From: Azospirillum oryzae
Lineage (GTDB): Bacteria; Pseudomonadota; Alphaproteobacteria; Azospirillales; Azospirillaceae
NCBI RefSeq assembly: GCF_008364795.1
Contig: NZ_VTTM01000001.1
Span: forward strand, 434,001 to 498,000
Reading direction: 5' to 3'
DNA: 64,000 nt
Made by a program: the position numbers and the translations under genes. This document shows, piece after piece, positions 8,127 through 17,882 of this stretch. The first letter of the stretch is position 1; every line of letters begins with the position of its first letter. Below the pieces are notes generated by a model. That model searched no databases. It was not told where the DNA came from and saw nothing but the letters and a program-made list of their open reading frames with translations.

Positions 8127-9017
8127 TTACCTCTCCCGTCCGAACAGGCCGGCGGGCTTTACCATCAGCACCACCGCCATGATGACGAAGACCACGATGT
8201 TCGAGGCCTCCGGGTAGAAGACCTTGGTCAATCCTTCCAACAGGCCCAGCCCGTAGCCGGTCAGCACGGCGCCGAGGATGGAGCCCATGCCGCCGATCAC
8301 CACCACCGCGAACACGACGATGATGAGGTGCGAGCCCATCAGCGGCGATACCTGATAGATAGGTGCCGCCAGCACGCCGGCGAGCCCGGCCAACGCCACG
8401 CCGAAGGCGTAGGTCAGCGTGACCATTCGCGGCACATTGATGCCGAAGGCCTGGACCAGCACCGGATTCTCCGTCGCTGCGCGCAGATAGGCGCCCAGCT
8501 TCGTCTTCTCGATGGCGATCCAGGTGCCGATGCAGACGATCAGCGACGCCACCACCACCCAGCCGCGATAATTGGGCAGGAACATGAAGCCCAGGTTCCG
8601 GCCACCACTGAGTTCGGCGGGAATCGGATAAGGCTGGCCGGAGACGCCATACTGGTGACGGAACGCCCCCTCGACGATCAAAGCCAGTCCGAAGGTCAGC
8701 AGCAGCCCATAGAGGTGATCCAGCTTGTAGAGCCGCGACAGCAGCGTCTTTTCCAGCACCACCCCGAACGCGCCGACGATCAGCGGCGCCACCAGCAGCG
8801 CCCACCAATAGCCGATGCCGAGTTGGTTCAGCAGCAGCCACGCCACGAAGGCGCCCATCATGTAGAGCGCGCCATGGGCGAAGTTGATGACGTTCAACAT
8901 GCCGAAGATCACCGCCAGCCCAAGGCTGAGCAACGCGTAAAACGACCCGTTGATCAACCCCAGCAGAAGCTGGCCGAACAGCGCCTGGGGCGGAATGCCG
9001 AAAATCGTTCCCATCAT
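8127..9017 (-). CDS. Branched-chain amino acid-type ABC transporter permease, LivH family
   Basis: A 296-residue permease partner of the LivM-type protein. Hallmarks are LLLGLINGSFYALLSLGLAV at the start, VINFAHGALYMMGAF, the coupling loop LGAYLRAATENPVLVQAFGI, and VVVIGGMGSILGAVL. ATG at 9017 is chosen since GAGGAG lies 10 bases upstream and the protein then starts directly before the first membrane segment; the open frame continues to 9098 without coding character. It is 120 bases downstream of the binding-protein gene. Confidence 0.88.
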   Translation of the reverse strand: MMGTIFGIPPQALFGQLLLGLINGSFYALLSLGLAVIFGMLNVINFAHGALYMMGAFVAWLLLNQLGIGYWWALLVAPLIVGAFGVVLEKTLLSRLYKLDHLYGLLLTFGLALIVEGAFRHQYGVSGQPYPIPAELSGGRNLGFMFLPNYRGWVVVASLIVCIGTWIAIEKTKLGAYLRAATENPVLVQAFGINVPRMVTLTYAFGVALAGLAGVLAAPIYQVSPLMGSHLIIVVFAVVVIGGMGSILGAVLTGYGLGLLEGLTKVFYPEASNIVVFVIMAVVLMVKPAGLFGRER

Positions 9018-9137
9018 GAGAGTCGCACTCCTCAGCGGCATACCCGCCGCGGCACCGGTCCGAAGACCGCCGCCTTGGCGGGGATGCCGCTCCGTCACGT
9101 CACGGCTTTTGCCCTGTCGTCCTGTTTACCGACGCGA

Positions 9138-10367
9138 TCACTTCGGCAACTTGCAGCCGCTCTCCTCGAAGGTGGCAAAGGCCTCCTTGCCGGGGATGGT
9201 GCGCAGGATCTGGTAGTAATCCCAGGCGCCCTTGGACTCCGATGGCTTCTTCACGCGGGCCAGATACATGTCGTGGACCATGCGGCCGTTCGGCAGGATC
9301 GTGCCGTTCTTGGCGAACATGTCGTTGACCGGCATCTCCTTCATCTTGGCGGCGACGGTCGGGCCGTCGTCGGTCCCGGCGGCCTCGATCGCCTTCAGAT
9401 AGTGGCGGACGGCGGAATAGCTGCCGGCCTGCACCATCGTCGGCATCTTGCCGTAGCGGTCGAAGAACTTCTTGGACCAGGCGCGGGTCTCGTCGTCGCG
9501 GTCCCAATAGAATCCGGTGGTCAGCACCAGATCCTGCGCGACCTGCAGCCCGAGCGCATGGACGTCGGACAGGAAGATCAGCAGGCCCGCCAGCTTCTGC
9601 TGACCGCTCTGCGTCAGGCCGAACTCGGAGGCCTGCTTGATCGAGGTGATGGTGTCGCCGCCGGCATTGGCGAGGCCGACAATCTTGGCGCCCGAAGCCT
9701 GCGCCTGCAGCAGGAAGGACGAGAAGTCTGCGGTGTTCAGCGGCGCCTTCACCGACCCGACGATCTTGCCGCCGGCCTTCTTCACTTCCGCCGAGGTGTC
9801 GGCCTCCAACTGGTGGCCGAAGGCGTAGTCGGCGGTGATGAAGAACCAGCTGTCGCCGCCCTCCTTCACGATGGCCTGCCCGGTGCCGACCGCCAGGGCG
9901 CGGGTATCGTAGGCCCAGTGGAAGCCGGTGGGGGAGCAGGCGTCGCCGGTCAAGCGCGAGGTCGCCGGACCTTCCATCAGGAAGATCTTCTTCTTCTCCT
10001 TCGTCACCTCCTGAACCGCGAGCGCGACGCCGGAATTCGGCACGTCGACGATCGCGTCGACGCCGTCCTGGTCGATCCACTGACGGGCGAGGTTGGACCC
10101 GATATCGGGCTTGTTCTGATGGTCGGCGGTGATGATCTCGATGGGCTTGCCGAGAATCTTGTTGCCGAACTCCTCGGCCGCCATCCGGGCGGCGATGGCC
10201 GACCCCTCTCCGCCGAGATCGGCATAGAGGCCCGAGCGGTCATTCAGCACACCGATCTTGACCATGTCACCGGAAAGCTTGCCCTGCTGGGCCATGGCGG
10301 GCCCGGTGGACATGACACCGATCGTCAGGGCAGCAAGGGCGGCACCGGCCAGAAGACGTGCGATCAT
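9138..10367 (-). CDS. ABC transporter substrate-binding protein, LivK/amide-type (Peripla_BP_6)
   Basis: A 409-residue periplasmic binding protein. The signal peptide is residues 1-26 (MIARLLAGAALA...GPAMA), and GGAGGAATT sits 6 bases before ATG 10367. The two-lobe fold shows as VKIGVLNDRSGLYADLGGEG, KPIEIITADHQNKPDIGSNL, DAIVDVPNSGVALAVQEV, WFFITADYAFGHQLEADT and AKIVGLANAGGDTITSIKQA. It delivers its ligand to the LivH/LivM-type permeases downstream. The closest recognisable group is a proteobacterial subfamily annotated only as ABC substrate-binding proteins, so the ligand is not assigned. Confidence 0.88.
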   Translation of the reverse strand: MIARLLAGAALAALTIGVMSTGPAMAQQGKLSGDMVKIGVLNDRSGLYADLGGEGSAIAARMAAEEFGNKILGKPIEIITADHQNKPDIGSNLARQWIDQDGVDAIVDVPNSGVALAVQEVTKEKKKIFLMEGPATSRLTGDACSPTGFHWAYDTRALAVGTGQAIVKEGGDSWFFITADYAFGHQLEADTSAEVKKAGGKIVGSVKAPLNTADFSSFLLQAQASGAKIVGLANAGGDTITSIKQASEFGLTQSGQQKLAGLLIFLSDVHALGLQVAQDLVLTTGFYWDRDDETRAWSKKFFDRYGKMPTMVQAGSYSAVRHYLKAIEAAGTDDGPTVAAKMKEMPVNDMFAKNGTILPNGRMVHDMYLARVKKPSESKGAWDYYQILRTIPGKEAFATFEESGCKLPK

Positions 10368-10576
10368 ACGTGAATTCCTCCCCACAGCGTTGCGTTGCGC
10401 ATGTTGCGGAAGACCGTCCGGATCGGTTCGTCCGGCGGTTCCCGGGCGGTCGCGTCGGTCCGCCTGATTGGTTTCATCCGAAACCGTCAGGTCGTCCACG
10501 CCGCCCCTTCCCGACCACTATGCAGGCGCATCACCTTGTACGAAAAGCTGAATTTCAGCTTCACCAACAATTTTCA

Positions 10577-11869
10577 TCAAGAGTCGGCCGAAACGCGCGC
10601 TTTTTCCATTCGGCGGTGTATGGAGGGCGACGGTGGCGCCGCCGCGGCCTGCCGACGCCGGTCGATCCGCCGCATGACCGGCGTCACACTGATGCCATGG
10701 ACGAGAATCGAGAGAAGCACGATCAGGCCGGTGACCGCCCACAGGGCGTTGGGCACGTCGAATTCCGCGACGTTCAATGCATAGGCGACGTAATAGATGC
10801 TGCCCATGCCGCGGATGCCGAAGAAGCCGATGGCCAGCTTCTCGCCGACCGGCATCGGCACGCCGGCCAGACCCGCCACTCCAGCAACCGGACGCACCAG
10901 AAGCAGGATGACGGCCGCAGCGCCGACGGCGCTCCAAGATAGGGCGTCGATCAATCCATGAGCCAGCGTGCCGCCGAACAGCACCAGCATCAGCATCATC
11001 AGCAGCCGTTCGGTCTGCTCGACGAAATCATGCAAGCGCCCATGATATTCGCTGTTCCGCTCGGCATCGCGCAATGCGAGTGCAGCGACGAACACCGCGA
11101 GAAAGCCGTATCCGCTGACCAGTTCCGTCAGGCCGTACGCAATCAGCGTGATGCCGAGCGACACGAATCCGTCGCCGGTCCGTGACAGATTCGCCCGATT
11201 CGGCACCCGGAAGGTGACATAGCCGAGGAACCGCCCCACCAGCCAACCGACTCCGACGCCGGCCCCCAGCTTCCACACCACATCCAGCAGCACCCAATGT
11301 TCCAGCATGCCCCAGGGTGGGTTGCCGTTCAACAGGGCGACCCCAATGGCAAGATGGACGAAGGGAAAGGCCAAGCCGTCGTTCAGTCCGGCTTCAGAGG
11401 TCAGGCTGAAGCGGATCTCATCCTCCTCGCCGGACTTGGGCGGACCGACCTGGATGTCGGACGCAAGGACCGGATCTGTGGGCGCCAGCGCAGCCCCCAG
11501 AAGAATCGAAGCCGCCAACGGGAAATCGAGCCAGTACCAGCCGATCAGCGCGATCATCAGGATCGACAACGGCATGGTGATGCCCAACAGCCGCCAGGTG
11601 ATGATCCAGCGCCGCCAGCCGATGCGGCGATCCAGCTTCAACCCCGCGCCCATCAGCGAGACGATGACGATCAGTTCGGTCAGCCGCTCCGTGGCCTGGG
11701 GAAAGAGCAGTGGTTCCGGGTTCTCCAGCTGCAGGGTGCTGAACACCGCGAAGCCAAGCCCGACGCAGATGATCGGCAAGGAAAGCGGCAGTTCCTTCAG
11801 CACCATCGGCAGCCAGGCCACCAACAGTATCAGGACCCCGAGCCCCACCATCATGACGATATAAGACAT
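10577..11869 (-). CDS. Sodium:proton antiporter, CPA1 family
   Basis: A 430-residue membrane protein with 11-13 hydrophobic segments, predicted to exchange Na+ or K+ for H+. The GAALAPTDPVLASDIQVGPP segment carries the CPA1 signature with the transport Asp (APTDPV). ALTSEAGLNDGLAFPFV-type sequence follows at about residue 165 (SLTSEAGLNDGLAFP), and FGIRGMGSIYYVAYAL occurs near the end. ATG at 11869 puts the start right at the first membrane helix; the ribosome binding site is weak, so the start is less certain. It is a single gene, with 209 bases to the transporter operon downstream. Confidence 0.9.
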   Translation of the reverse strand: MSYIVMMVGLGVLILLVAWLPMVLKELPLSLPIICVGLGFAVFSTLQLENPEPLLFPQATERLTELIVIVSLMGAGLKLDRRIGWRRWIITWRLLGITMPLSILMIALIGWYWLDFPLAASILLGAALAPTDPVLASDIQVGPPKSGEEDEIRFSLTSEAGLNDGLAFPFVHLAIGVALLNGNPPWGMLEHWVLLDVVWKLGAGVGVGWLVGRFLGYVTFRVPNRANLSRTGDGFVSLGITLIAYGLTELVSGYGFLAVFVAALALRDAERNSEYHGRLHDFVEQTERLLMMLMLVLFGGTLAHGLIDALSWSAVGAAAVILLLVRPVAGVAGLAGVPMPVGEKLAIGFFGIRGMGSIYYVAYALNVAEFDVPNALWAVTGLIVLLSILVHGISVTPVMRRIDRRRQAAAAPPSPSIHRRMEKARVSADS

Positions 11870-12148
11870 AAGCCGCCCGTTGCCTTGGCGCCTTCGGCAC
11901 GGCTCGGCCGCCGGAAATCGTCCGACCGGACCAACTGTGGCCGCGCGAAAGCCAATCCCCGTCAACACGCGAAGGCGCCGATGGGTTCAGGACGGATGCA
12001 GGAACGATGCGGTATGTATGGCGGAGATGCCGGCTCGCTCGACTTCACTTCCCTGCCGACCACGATAAGGGTGGTGGCCGATGGGAAGCGGGAACCCGAT
12101 GCCGCCCGCGGGAGCCGGAACCGCGGGGGCCTCGCAAATACCGGCCGG

Positions 12149-12622
12149 TCAGGCCGCAGAGGTCATCGGAAAGCCGCTGTAGTCGAGCGACGCCGACCAG
12201 AAGCGTTCCAGCTTGCGCAGGGTCTCGTTGGCCTTGGTCAGTTCCTCGTCGCTGAAGCCGGCCTTTTCCAGGGCGGTCAGATGACGTTCGAACATGACGC
12301 TGATCTTTTCGCGCAGGTCCAGGCCCTTCTCCGACAGGCGGACACGGACGGACCGGCGATCGTGCGGGGAGCGTTCCTGGCCGAGATAGCCGTTCTCGAC
12401 CATCTTCTTGACGTTGTAGGAGACGTTGGAACCCAGATAGTAACCGCGCGCGGTCAGTTCGCCGACCGTCATCTCATCTTCGCCGATGTTGTACAGAATC
12501 AGGCTCTGGACGTTGTTGATGTCCTGGATCCCGAGCCGGTCCAACTCAGTCTTGAGCACTTCAAGAAAGTGGCGGTGAAGCCGCTCGATCAACAGAATGC
12601 TCTCGTAATAGGGTTTGCGCAC
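12149..12622 (-). CDS. ldtR: MarR family transcriptional regulator LdtR
   Basis: A 157-residue winged-helix regulator matching the alphaproteobacterial LdtR group, known to control an L,D-transpeptidase and stress tolerance. Recognisable pieces are YESILLIERLHRHFLEVLK, DINNVQSLILYNIGEDEMTVGEL, the recognition region GYYLGSNVSYNVKKMVENGYL, the wing with SPHDRRSVRVRL, and LERFWSASL near the end. No L,D-transpeptidase gene lies in the window, so its targets are elsewhere. A 265-base spacer separates it from the hydrolase gene upstream. Confidence 0.88.
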   Translation of the reverse strand: MRKPYYESILLIERLHRHFLEVLKTELDRLGIQDINNVQSLILYNIGEDEMTVGELTARGYYLGSNVSYNVKKMVENGYLGQERSPHDRRSVRVRLSEKGLDLREKISVMFERHLTALEKAGFSDEELTKANETLRKLERFWSASLDYSGFPMTSAA

Positions 12623-12825
12623 CGCGGTCTCCTTTGGCTCTAACCGGCCGTTCCCCGCGCAAGGACGATACCGGGACCTTAAAGCGAGATTAACCGATCA
12701 TTCGTCGGCAATCATCCTAATAATTCCAGAAAAAGTCTGGCACAACCCGTCTGTACAGGCGCCTTTCGCCGGGTGTCCCCACACGAAGGTTTTCGGCCGG
12801 GCGGTGTGACCGGCATAAGCGGAAA

Positions 12826-12859
12826 GGAATGGTCCCGCGACCGCTTGCGCGACCATTCC
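12826..12859 (-). terminator. Putative terminator of the 3-hydroxyisobutyryl-CoA hydrolase gene
   Basis: Nine-base perfect inverted repeat GGAATGGTC / GACCATTCC with further pairing inside (CGC/GCG) and a short TTTCCGCTT tail on the minus strand, 29 bases after the stop codon. The T-run is poor. Confidence 0.45.
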
Positions 12860-12887
12860 CCCGGAATCCTTACCGGACGGCGGCTCG

Positions 12888-13949
12888 TCAGTCGCGGAAC
12901 ACCAGATCGCCGCCAGCCGGTTCGGCGAAGTGCCGCTCGACATCCGACGGGCCGACATCGGCCAGTTCCGCCGGTTTCCATTTCGGATTCTTGTCCTTGT
13001 CGACCAGCACCGCGCGAATGCCTTCGTAGAAATCATCCCCGGCAAGGCAGGCGAGGCTGAGGCGCAGTTCTTGCACCATGCAGCCTTCGAAATCCAGCTT
13101 GGCCCCGCGACGGAGTGCGGCCAGCGTCACCTTCAGGCTGGTGGGCGAAACCCGGCGCAGGGTGGCAAGCTGGCCGGCCGCCCAGTCGGTCCCCTCGGCC
13201 TCCAGCGCCTTGAGGATCGCCTCCACGCTGTCGAAGGCATAGCAGCGGTCGACCGCGGCCCGGATGCCGCTCACCGCCGCCTCGCCGGCATCGCCGCGAT
13301 GGGCCGCGATCGCCTCGTCGGCCGGGACTCCGGCGGCGAGATCGTCGATCAGCGCGTCGATCCCGGCGCTCGGCACGAAGGCATCAGCGGCCCCGATGGC
13401 CAGCAGGTCGGCCGCCTTCAGCCGGTCGCCGGTCAGCCCAAGCCAGATGCCGACCTGTCCCGGCAGCCGCGGCAGGAAATAGGTGCCGCCGACGTCGGGA
13501 TAGAGGCCGATGCCGGTTTCCGGCATGGCGAACATCGTGCGCTCGGTGACGATGCGGTGGGTGCCGTGGACCGACAGGCCGACGCCCCCGCCCATCGAAA
13601 TACCGTCGATCAGTGCGACATAGGGCTTCGACAGACGCTTGATCCGCCGGTTCAGCACGTATTCCTCGCTGAAGAAGGCACGGATCGGCCCGGTATCGCC
13701 GCGCCCTTCCTTCACCGCCTTGCCGGCTTCGTACAGGCTGACGACGTCGCCGCCGGCGCAGAAGGCCTTTTCGCCGGCGCCGCGAATCACGACGGCCTTG
13801 ACCTCCGGATCGGCATCCCATGCCCGGAGCTGCGGATCGAACAGCCTGATCATGCCCAGCGTCAGCGCGTTCAGCGCCTTGGGTCGGTTGAGCGTGACGA
13901 GGCCGATCGCGCCCCGACGTTCGAACAGAATCTCAGCAGCGTCGCTCAT
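12888..13949 (-). CDS. 3-hydroxyisobutyryl-CoA hydrolase (enoyl-CoA hydratase/isomerase superfamily)
   Basis: A 353-residue crotonase-fold enzyme that hydrolyses 3-hydroxyisobutyryl-CoA in valine breakdown. Signs for the hydrolase subgroup rather than a plain hydratase are its length, FCAGGDVVSLY (oxyanion hole), the GISMGGGVGLSVHG loop, PETGIGLYPDVGGTYFLPRL and the C-terminal DKDKNPKWKP. The catalytic Glu lies in the PETGIG element and the Asp in PDVGG, by family analogy. It stands alone between two divergent or isolated units. No other valine-degradation genes adjoin it. Confidence 0.9.
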   Translation of the reverse strand: MSDAAEILFERRGAIGLVTLNRPKALNALTLGMIRLFDPQLRAWDADPEVKAVVIRGAGEKAFCAGGDVVSLYEAGKAVKEGRGDTGPIRAFFSEEYVLNRRIKRLSKPYVALIDGISMGGGVGLSVHGTHRIVTERTMFAMPETGIGLYPDVGGTYFLPRLPGQVGIWLGLTGDRLKAADLLAIGAADAFVPSAGIDALIDDLAAGVPADEAIAAHRGDAGEAAVSGIRAAVDRCYAFDSVEAILKALEAEGTDWAAGQLATLRRVSPTSLKVTLAALRRGAKLDFEGCMVQELRLSLACLAGDDFYEGIRAVLVDKDKNPKWKPAELADVGPSDVERHFAEPAGGDLVFRD

Positions 13950-14231
13950 CGTCTTGTATTTTCTCGGTTATCGTTGCGAATCGGGCGGTGGCGAGCAGTC
14001 TGTTCCATCCCCGCGATGATCCAGGGCGTGAAGACCGGCCCAGAGTGATGATACGGGAGCCGGCGGCCCTGTCAAACCTACCATACGGATCCGGATGTTC
14101 GCCGATACGCGGATTAGGAACAACGCCCCTCTTGGACCGTTGCGATCACGCTCTCATCTGAGAACGGCTCCTCTCTGAAGCATTACGGAAAGTCAGATGC
14201 CGATGCCGCTCCACATCCTGCCGGGTGACGC

Positions 14232-15125
14232 ATGAAGGTCGCAATTGTACTCAACCGGCAGGCGGGATCGCTGGTCGACCGGCCGATCGAAGGCGCCGAG
14301 GCGGCGATCCGCAACGCCTTTCAGCGGCACGGCGCCACGGTGGACCTGCACACGGTCGACGGTGCGCAATGCACCGACACGATCCGGCAGGTGCTGGACT
14401 CCGATGCCGATACGGTGGTGGTCGGCGGCGGCGACGGCACGCTGCACAGCGCGGTGAAGCTGGCGCTGCCGACCGGCAAGACGCTGGGCGTCCTTCCCTT
14501 GGGTACTCTCAATCTTCTGGCGCGTGATCTTCGCATTCCACTTGAACTTGGGGATGCGGCGGAGGCCCTGGCCGCCGGCCGGGTTCGGGTCATCGACATC
14601 GCCGAGGTGAATGGGGAACCCTACACCAACAGTTCCGTCCTCGGCTTCTATCCGCAGGTGGTTCAGGAACGCGAACGCCAGCGCAAGCAGCACCGGCTGC
14701 TGAAATGGCCGGGAGCCGCGGTGGCCATGGCGAAAACACTCTACCGTCTGCCGTTGCTGGATGTCCGGCTGGACTGGGGAGAGGGGCTCCGGCGCATGCG
14801 CACACCGATCCTGGTCGTCTCCAACAACGTCTATGATGAAGGATTCGGCCTCGTCCTCAGCCGGCAGGCGCTCGATGCCGGAAAGCTTGGGGTCTATGTG
14901 GCCCGTGAACGGAACGCATTCGCAATGCTGCGGTTGATGGGAAGGCTGATTACCGGTTCCTGGAAGCAGGACGAGGGTTTGGAAACCTATGCGGTGACCA
15001 GCCTGACGGTCCACAGCCGCCGCCACCACCTGAAGATGGTCAACGATGGCGAGGTCCGGAAGCTGCACGCGCCGCTTCACTATCGGATTCTCCCGGGGGC
15101 TCTGAAGGTTCTGGCGCCGGGCTGA
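14232..15125 (+). CDS. Diacylglycerol kinase family lipid kinase
   Basis: A 297-residue soluble lipid kinase of the DagK/LCB5/YegS family. The nucleotide-binding signature VVGGGDGTLHSAV is at about residue 63 and LGVLPLGTLNLLARDL at about 85; both are diagnostic. The C-terminal beta domain contains DGEVRKLHAPLHYRI. It starts MKVAIVLNRQAGS, as usual. The metallophosphoesterase gene begins 20 bases after its stop, so the two form an operon, perhaps for lipid phosphorylation and a linked phosphohydrolase step; the substrate is unknown. Confidence 0.9.
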   Translation: MKVAIVLNRQAGSLVDRPIEGAEAAIRNAFQRHGATVDLHTVDGAQCTDTIRQVLDSDADTVVVGGGDGTLHSAVKLALPTGKTLGVLPLGTLNLLARDLRIPLELGDAAEALAAGRVRVIDIAEVNGEPYTNSSVLGFYPQVVQERERQRKQHRLLKWPGAAVAMAKTLYRLPLLDVRLDWGEGLRRMRTPILVVSNNVYDEGFGLVLSRQALDAGKLGVYVARERNAFAMLRLMGRLITGSWKQDEGLETYAVTSLTVHSRRHHLKMVNDGEVRKLHAPLHYRILPGALKVLAPG

Positions 15126-15144
15126 GAAAAAGGATGAGGATGGC

Positions 15145-16068
15145 GTGAAACGGCTCGCTCACATCTCCGACCTGCATTTCGGGCGGATCGACCAGCGCGT
15201 GGTGGACGGGCTGCTGGCCGATCTGACTGCTCAGGTGCCCGACCTGATCGTCATCTCCGGTGACTTCGTGCAGCGGGCGAAAGCGCGCCATTTCCAGGAG
15301 GCCCGCGCCTTTCTGGAGAAATTGCCCTTTCCTTACATGGCTGTACCGGGAAATCATGACATCCCGGTTTATAACGTGTTCAAACGCTTCACCGACCCAT
15401 TCGGCCATTACCGGCGATACATCACCAGCGATTTCAGCCCGCTGCATGTCGACGACGAGATAGCGGTGCTCGGCATCAACACCGCCCGTCCGGTCATCAT
15501 GGATTTTTCCGAAGGGCGGATGAACCGGCGCCAGATCGCGCGGGTGCGCGAGGTGTTCTGCGGCATGCCGGACACCGTGTTCAAGGTGCTGTTCACCCAC
15601 CATCCCTTCCTGCCGCCACCCGACCTGCCCAAGACCCAATTGGTCGGCCGTCACAAGCTCGCCTTGCCGGCGCTGGAAAGCTGCGGAGTCGACCTGTTGC
15701 TGGCCGGCCACCTGCACAAGGCCTATTCCGGCGACATCATGAGCTTCCACACCCAGATCGCCCGCTCCATCTTGGTCGCCCAGGCCTCCACCGCCACCTC
15801 CACACGGCTGCGGAACGAAACCAATGCCTACAACCTCATCACCATTGACCATCCTTCGGTTAGGTTCGAGGTGCGGTCGTGGGAGGGTGCGGCCTTTACC
15901 GGCGGGCTGACCTCGAGCTATCGCAAGCAGGGGAACCTCTGGACGCTGCAGGGGCAGGACACCGGCTTTCGTCCTGTCGCCGTGGGGCCGGCAACCGACG
16001 GCCCGGTCGCGGCCCATTGGGACAAGGTCGCTCGACATGCAAGCGGGGAGGCCCACGGCGGGGCATGA
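15145..16068 (+). CDS. Metallophosphoesterase family phosphohydrolase
   Basis: A 307-residue calcineurin-like phosphohydrolase with a complete set of dimetal ligands: ISDLHFG (D-x-H, residues 8-11), ISGDF, PGNHD, FTHHPF and AGHLH. It resembles class III cyclic-nucleotide phosphodiesterase-like and UDP-sugar/lipid phosphohydrolase-like members; the substrate is not assigned. The GTG start at 15145 is preceded by GAGGA; the nearby ATG at 15140 is out of frame. It is cotranscribed with the lipid kinase upstream. The C-terminal 60 residues are beyond the core and less conserved. Confidence 0.9.
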   Translation: MKRLAHISDLHFGRIDQRVVDGLLADLTAQVPDLIVISGDFVQRAKARHFQEARAFLEKLPFPYMAVPGNHDIPVYNVFKRFTDPFGHYRRYITSDFSPLHVDDEIAVLGINTARPVIMDFSEGRMNRRQIARVREVFCGMPDTVFKVLFTHHPFLPPPDLPKTQLVGRHKLALPALESCGVDLLLAGHLHKAYSGDIMSFHTQIARSILVAQASTATSTRLRNETNAYNLITIDHPSVRFEVRSWEGAAFTGGLTSSYRKQGNLWTLQGQDTGFRPVAVGPATDGPVAAHWDKVARHASGEAHGGA

Positions 16069-16149
16069 GACCTGCGCAAGGCAGACGGCCCGGTCCCAAA
16101 GGACTGGAGCCGCCGCCGCGGCTTGAGTTCACTATGCGGGAAGGCGTAG

Positions 16150-17190
<1,041 letters not shown>

Positions 17191-17219
17191 ACAGTTCGGG
17201 ACCATCTTTGAGCAGTTCG

Positions 17220-17247
17220 GGGCCGCGGAGCGATCCGCGGCCCTTTA
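17220..17247 (+). terminator. Intrinsic terminator after hemB
   Basis: Perfect 10-base-pair hairpin (17220-17229 with 17234-17243), loop GCGA, then TTTAT. It lies 30 bases after the hemB stop. Confidence 0.8.
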
Positions 17248-17281
17248 TCGTCTGGGCATCCCGATCAACGGAGACGCCCCG

Positions 17282-17839
17282 ATGAGCCCGATGAACCCCG
17301 TCCGCCCGGCATTGTTCGCCGCCCTGCTGCTGGCCGCCTCCCCCGCCGCCGCGTTCGAACTGCACAGCCCCGACTTCACCGACAAAGCGCCGATACCGGA
17401 ACGGAATGTATTTTCCGGCTTCGGATGCACCGGCGCCAACCAGTCGCCGGCCCTCAGCTGGACGGAGCCGCCGGCCGGCACCCGCAGCCTTGCCGTCACC
17501 ATCTATGATCCCGATGCGCCGACCGGCAGCGGATGGTGGCATTGGGTGGTGTTCAACCTGCCGGCCGACACCCGCGGCCTGCCCGCCGGGGCCGGCGATC
17601 CGGAAAAGCCGACACTGCCGGCAGGAGCCGTGCAAAGCCGCACCGATTTCGGCACTCCCGGCTATGGCGGCCCCTGCCCGCCGCAGGGCGATAAGCCGCA
17701 CCGCTATGTCGTCACCGTGCATGCGCTGAAGGTGGACAACCTTCCGCTTTCGGCCGACACGTCAGGCGCGATGGTCGGCTTCAACCTGAATGCCGCCAGC
17801 TTGGCCAAGGCGACGCTCACCGCCCGCTACGGCCGTTGA
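17282..17839 (+). CDS. YbhB/YbcL family (PEBP, Raf-kinase-inhibitor-like) exported protein
   Basis: A 185-residue phosphatidylethanolamine-binding-protein-like protein with a signal peptide (residues 1-24, ending PAAA). The ligand pocket motifs are DPDAPTGSGWWHWVVFNLP (about residues 76-94) and GTPGYGGPCPPQGDKPHRYV (about 122-141), both well kept. The function of bacterial family members is not settled; they are small periplasmic or cytoplasmic proteins. Followed after 43 bases by an AraC-type regulator on the same strand. Confidence 0.9.
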   Translation: MSPMNPVRPALFAALLLAASPAAAFELHSPDFTDKAPIPERNVFSGFGCTGANQSPALSWTEPPAGTRSLAVTIYDPDAPTGSGWWHWVVFNLPADTRGLPAGAGDPEKPTLPAGAVQSRTDFGTPGYGGPCPPQGDKPHRYVVTVHALKVDNLPLSADTSGAMVGFNLNAASLAKATLTARYGR

Positions 17840-17882
17840 TCGGTCGCGCCGGCCGGTCCTAGGATGTGCGAAGGCCAGAAGG

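Noticed and set aside
8121..10373. 750-codon plus-strand frame opposite the liv-type genes
   Set aside because: Antisense shadow; the minus-strand genes show clear permease and binding-protein domains.
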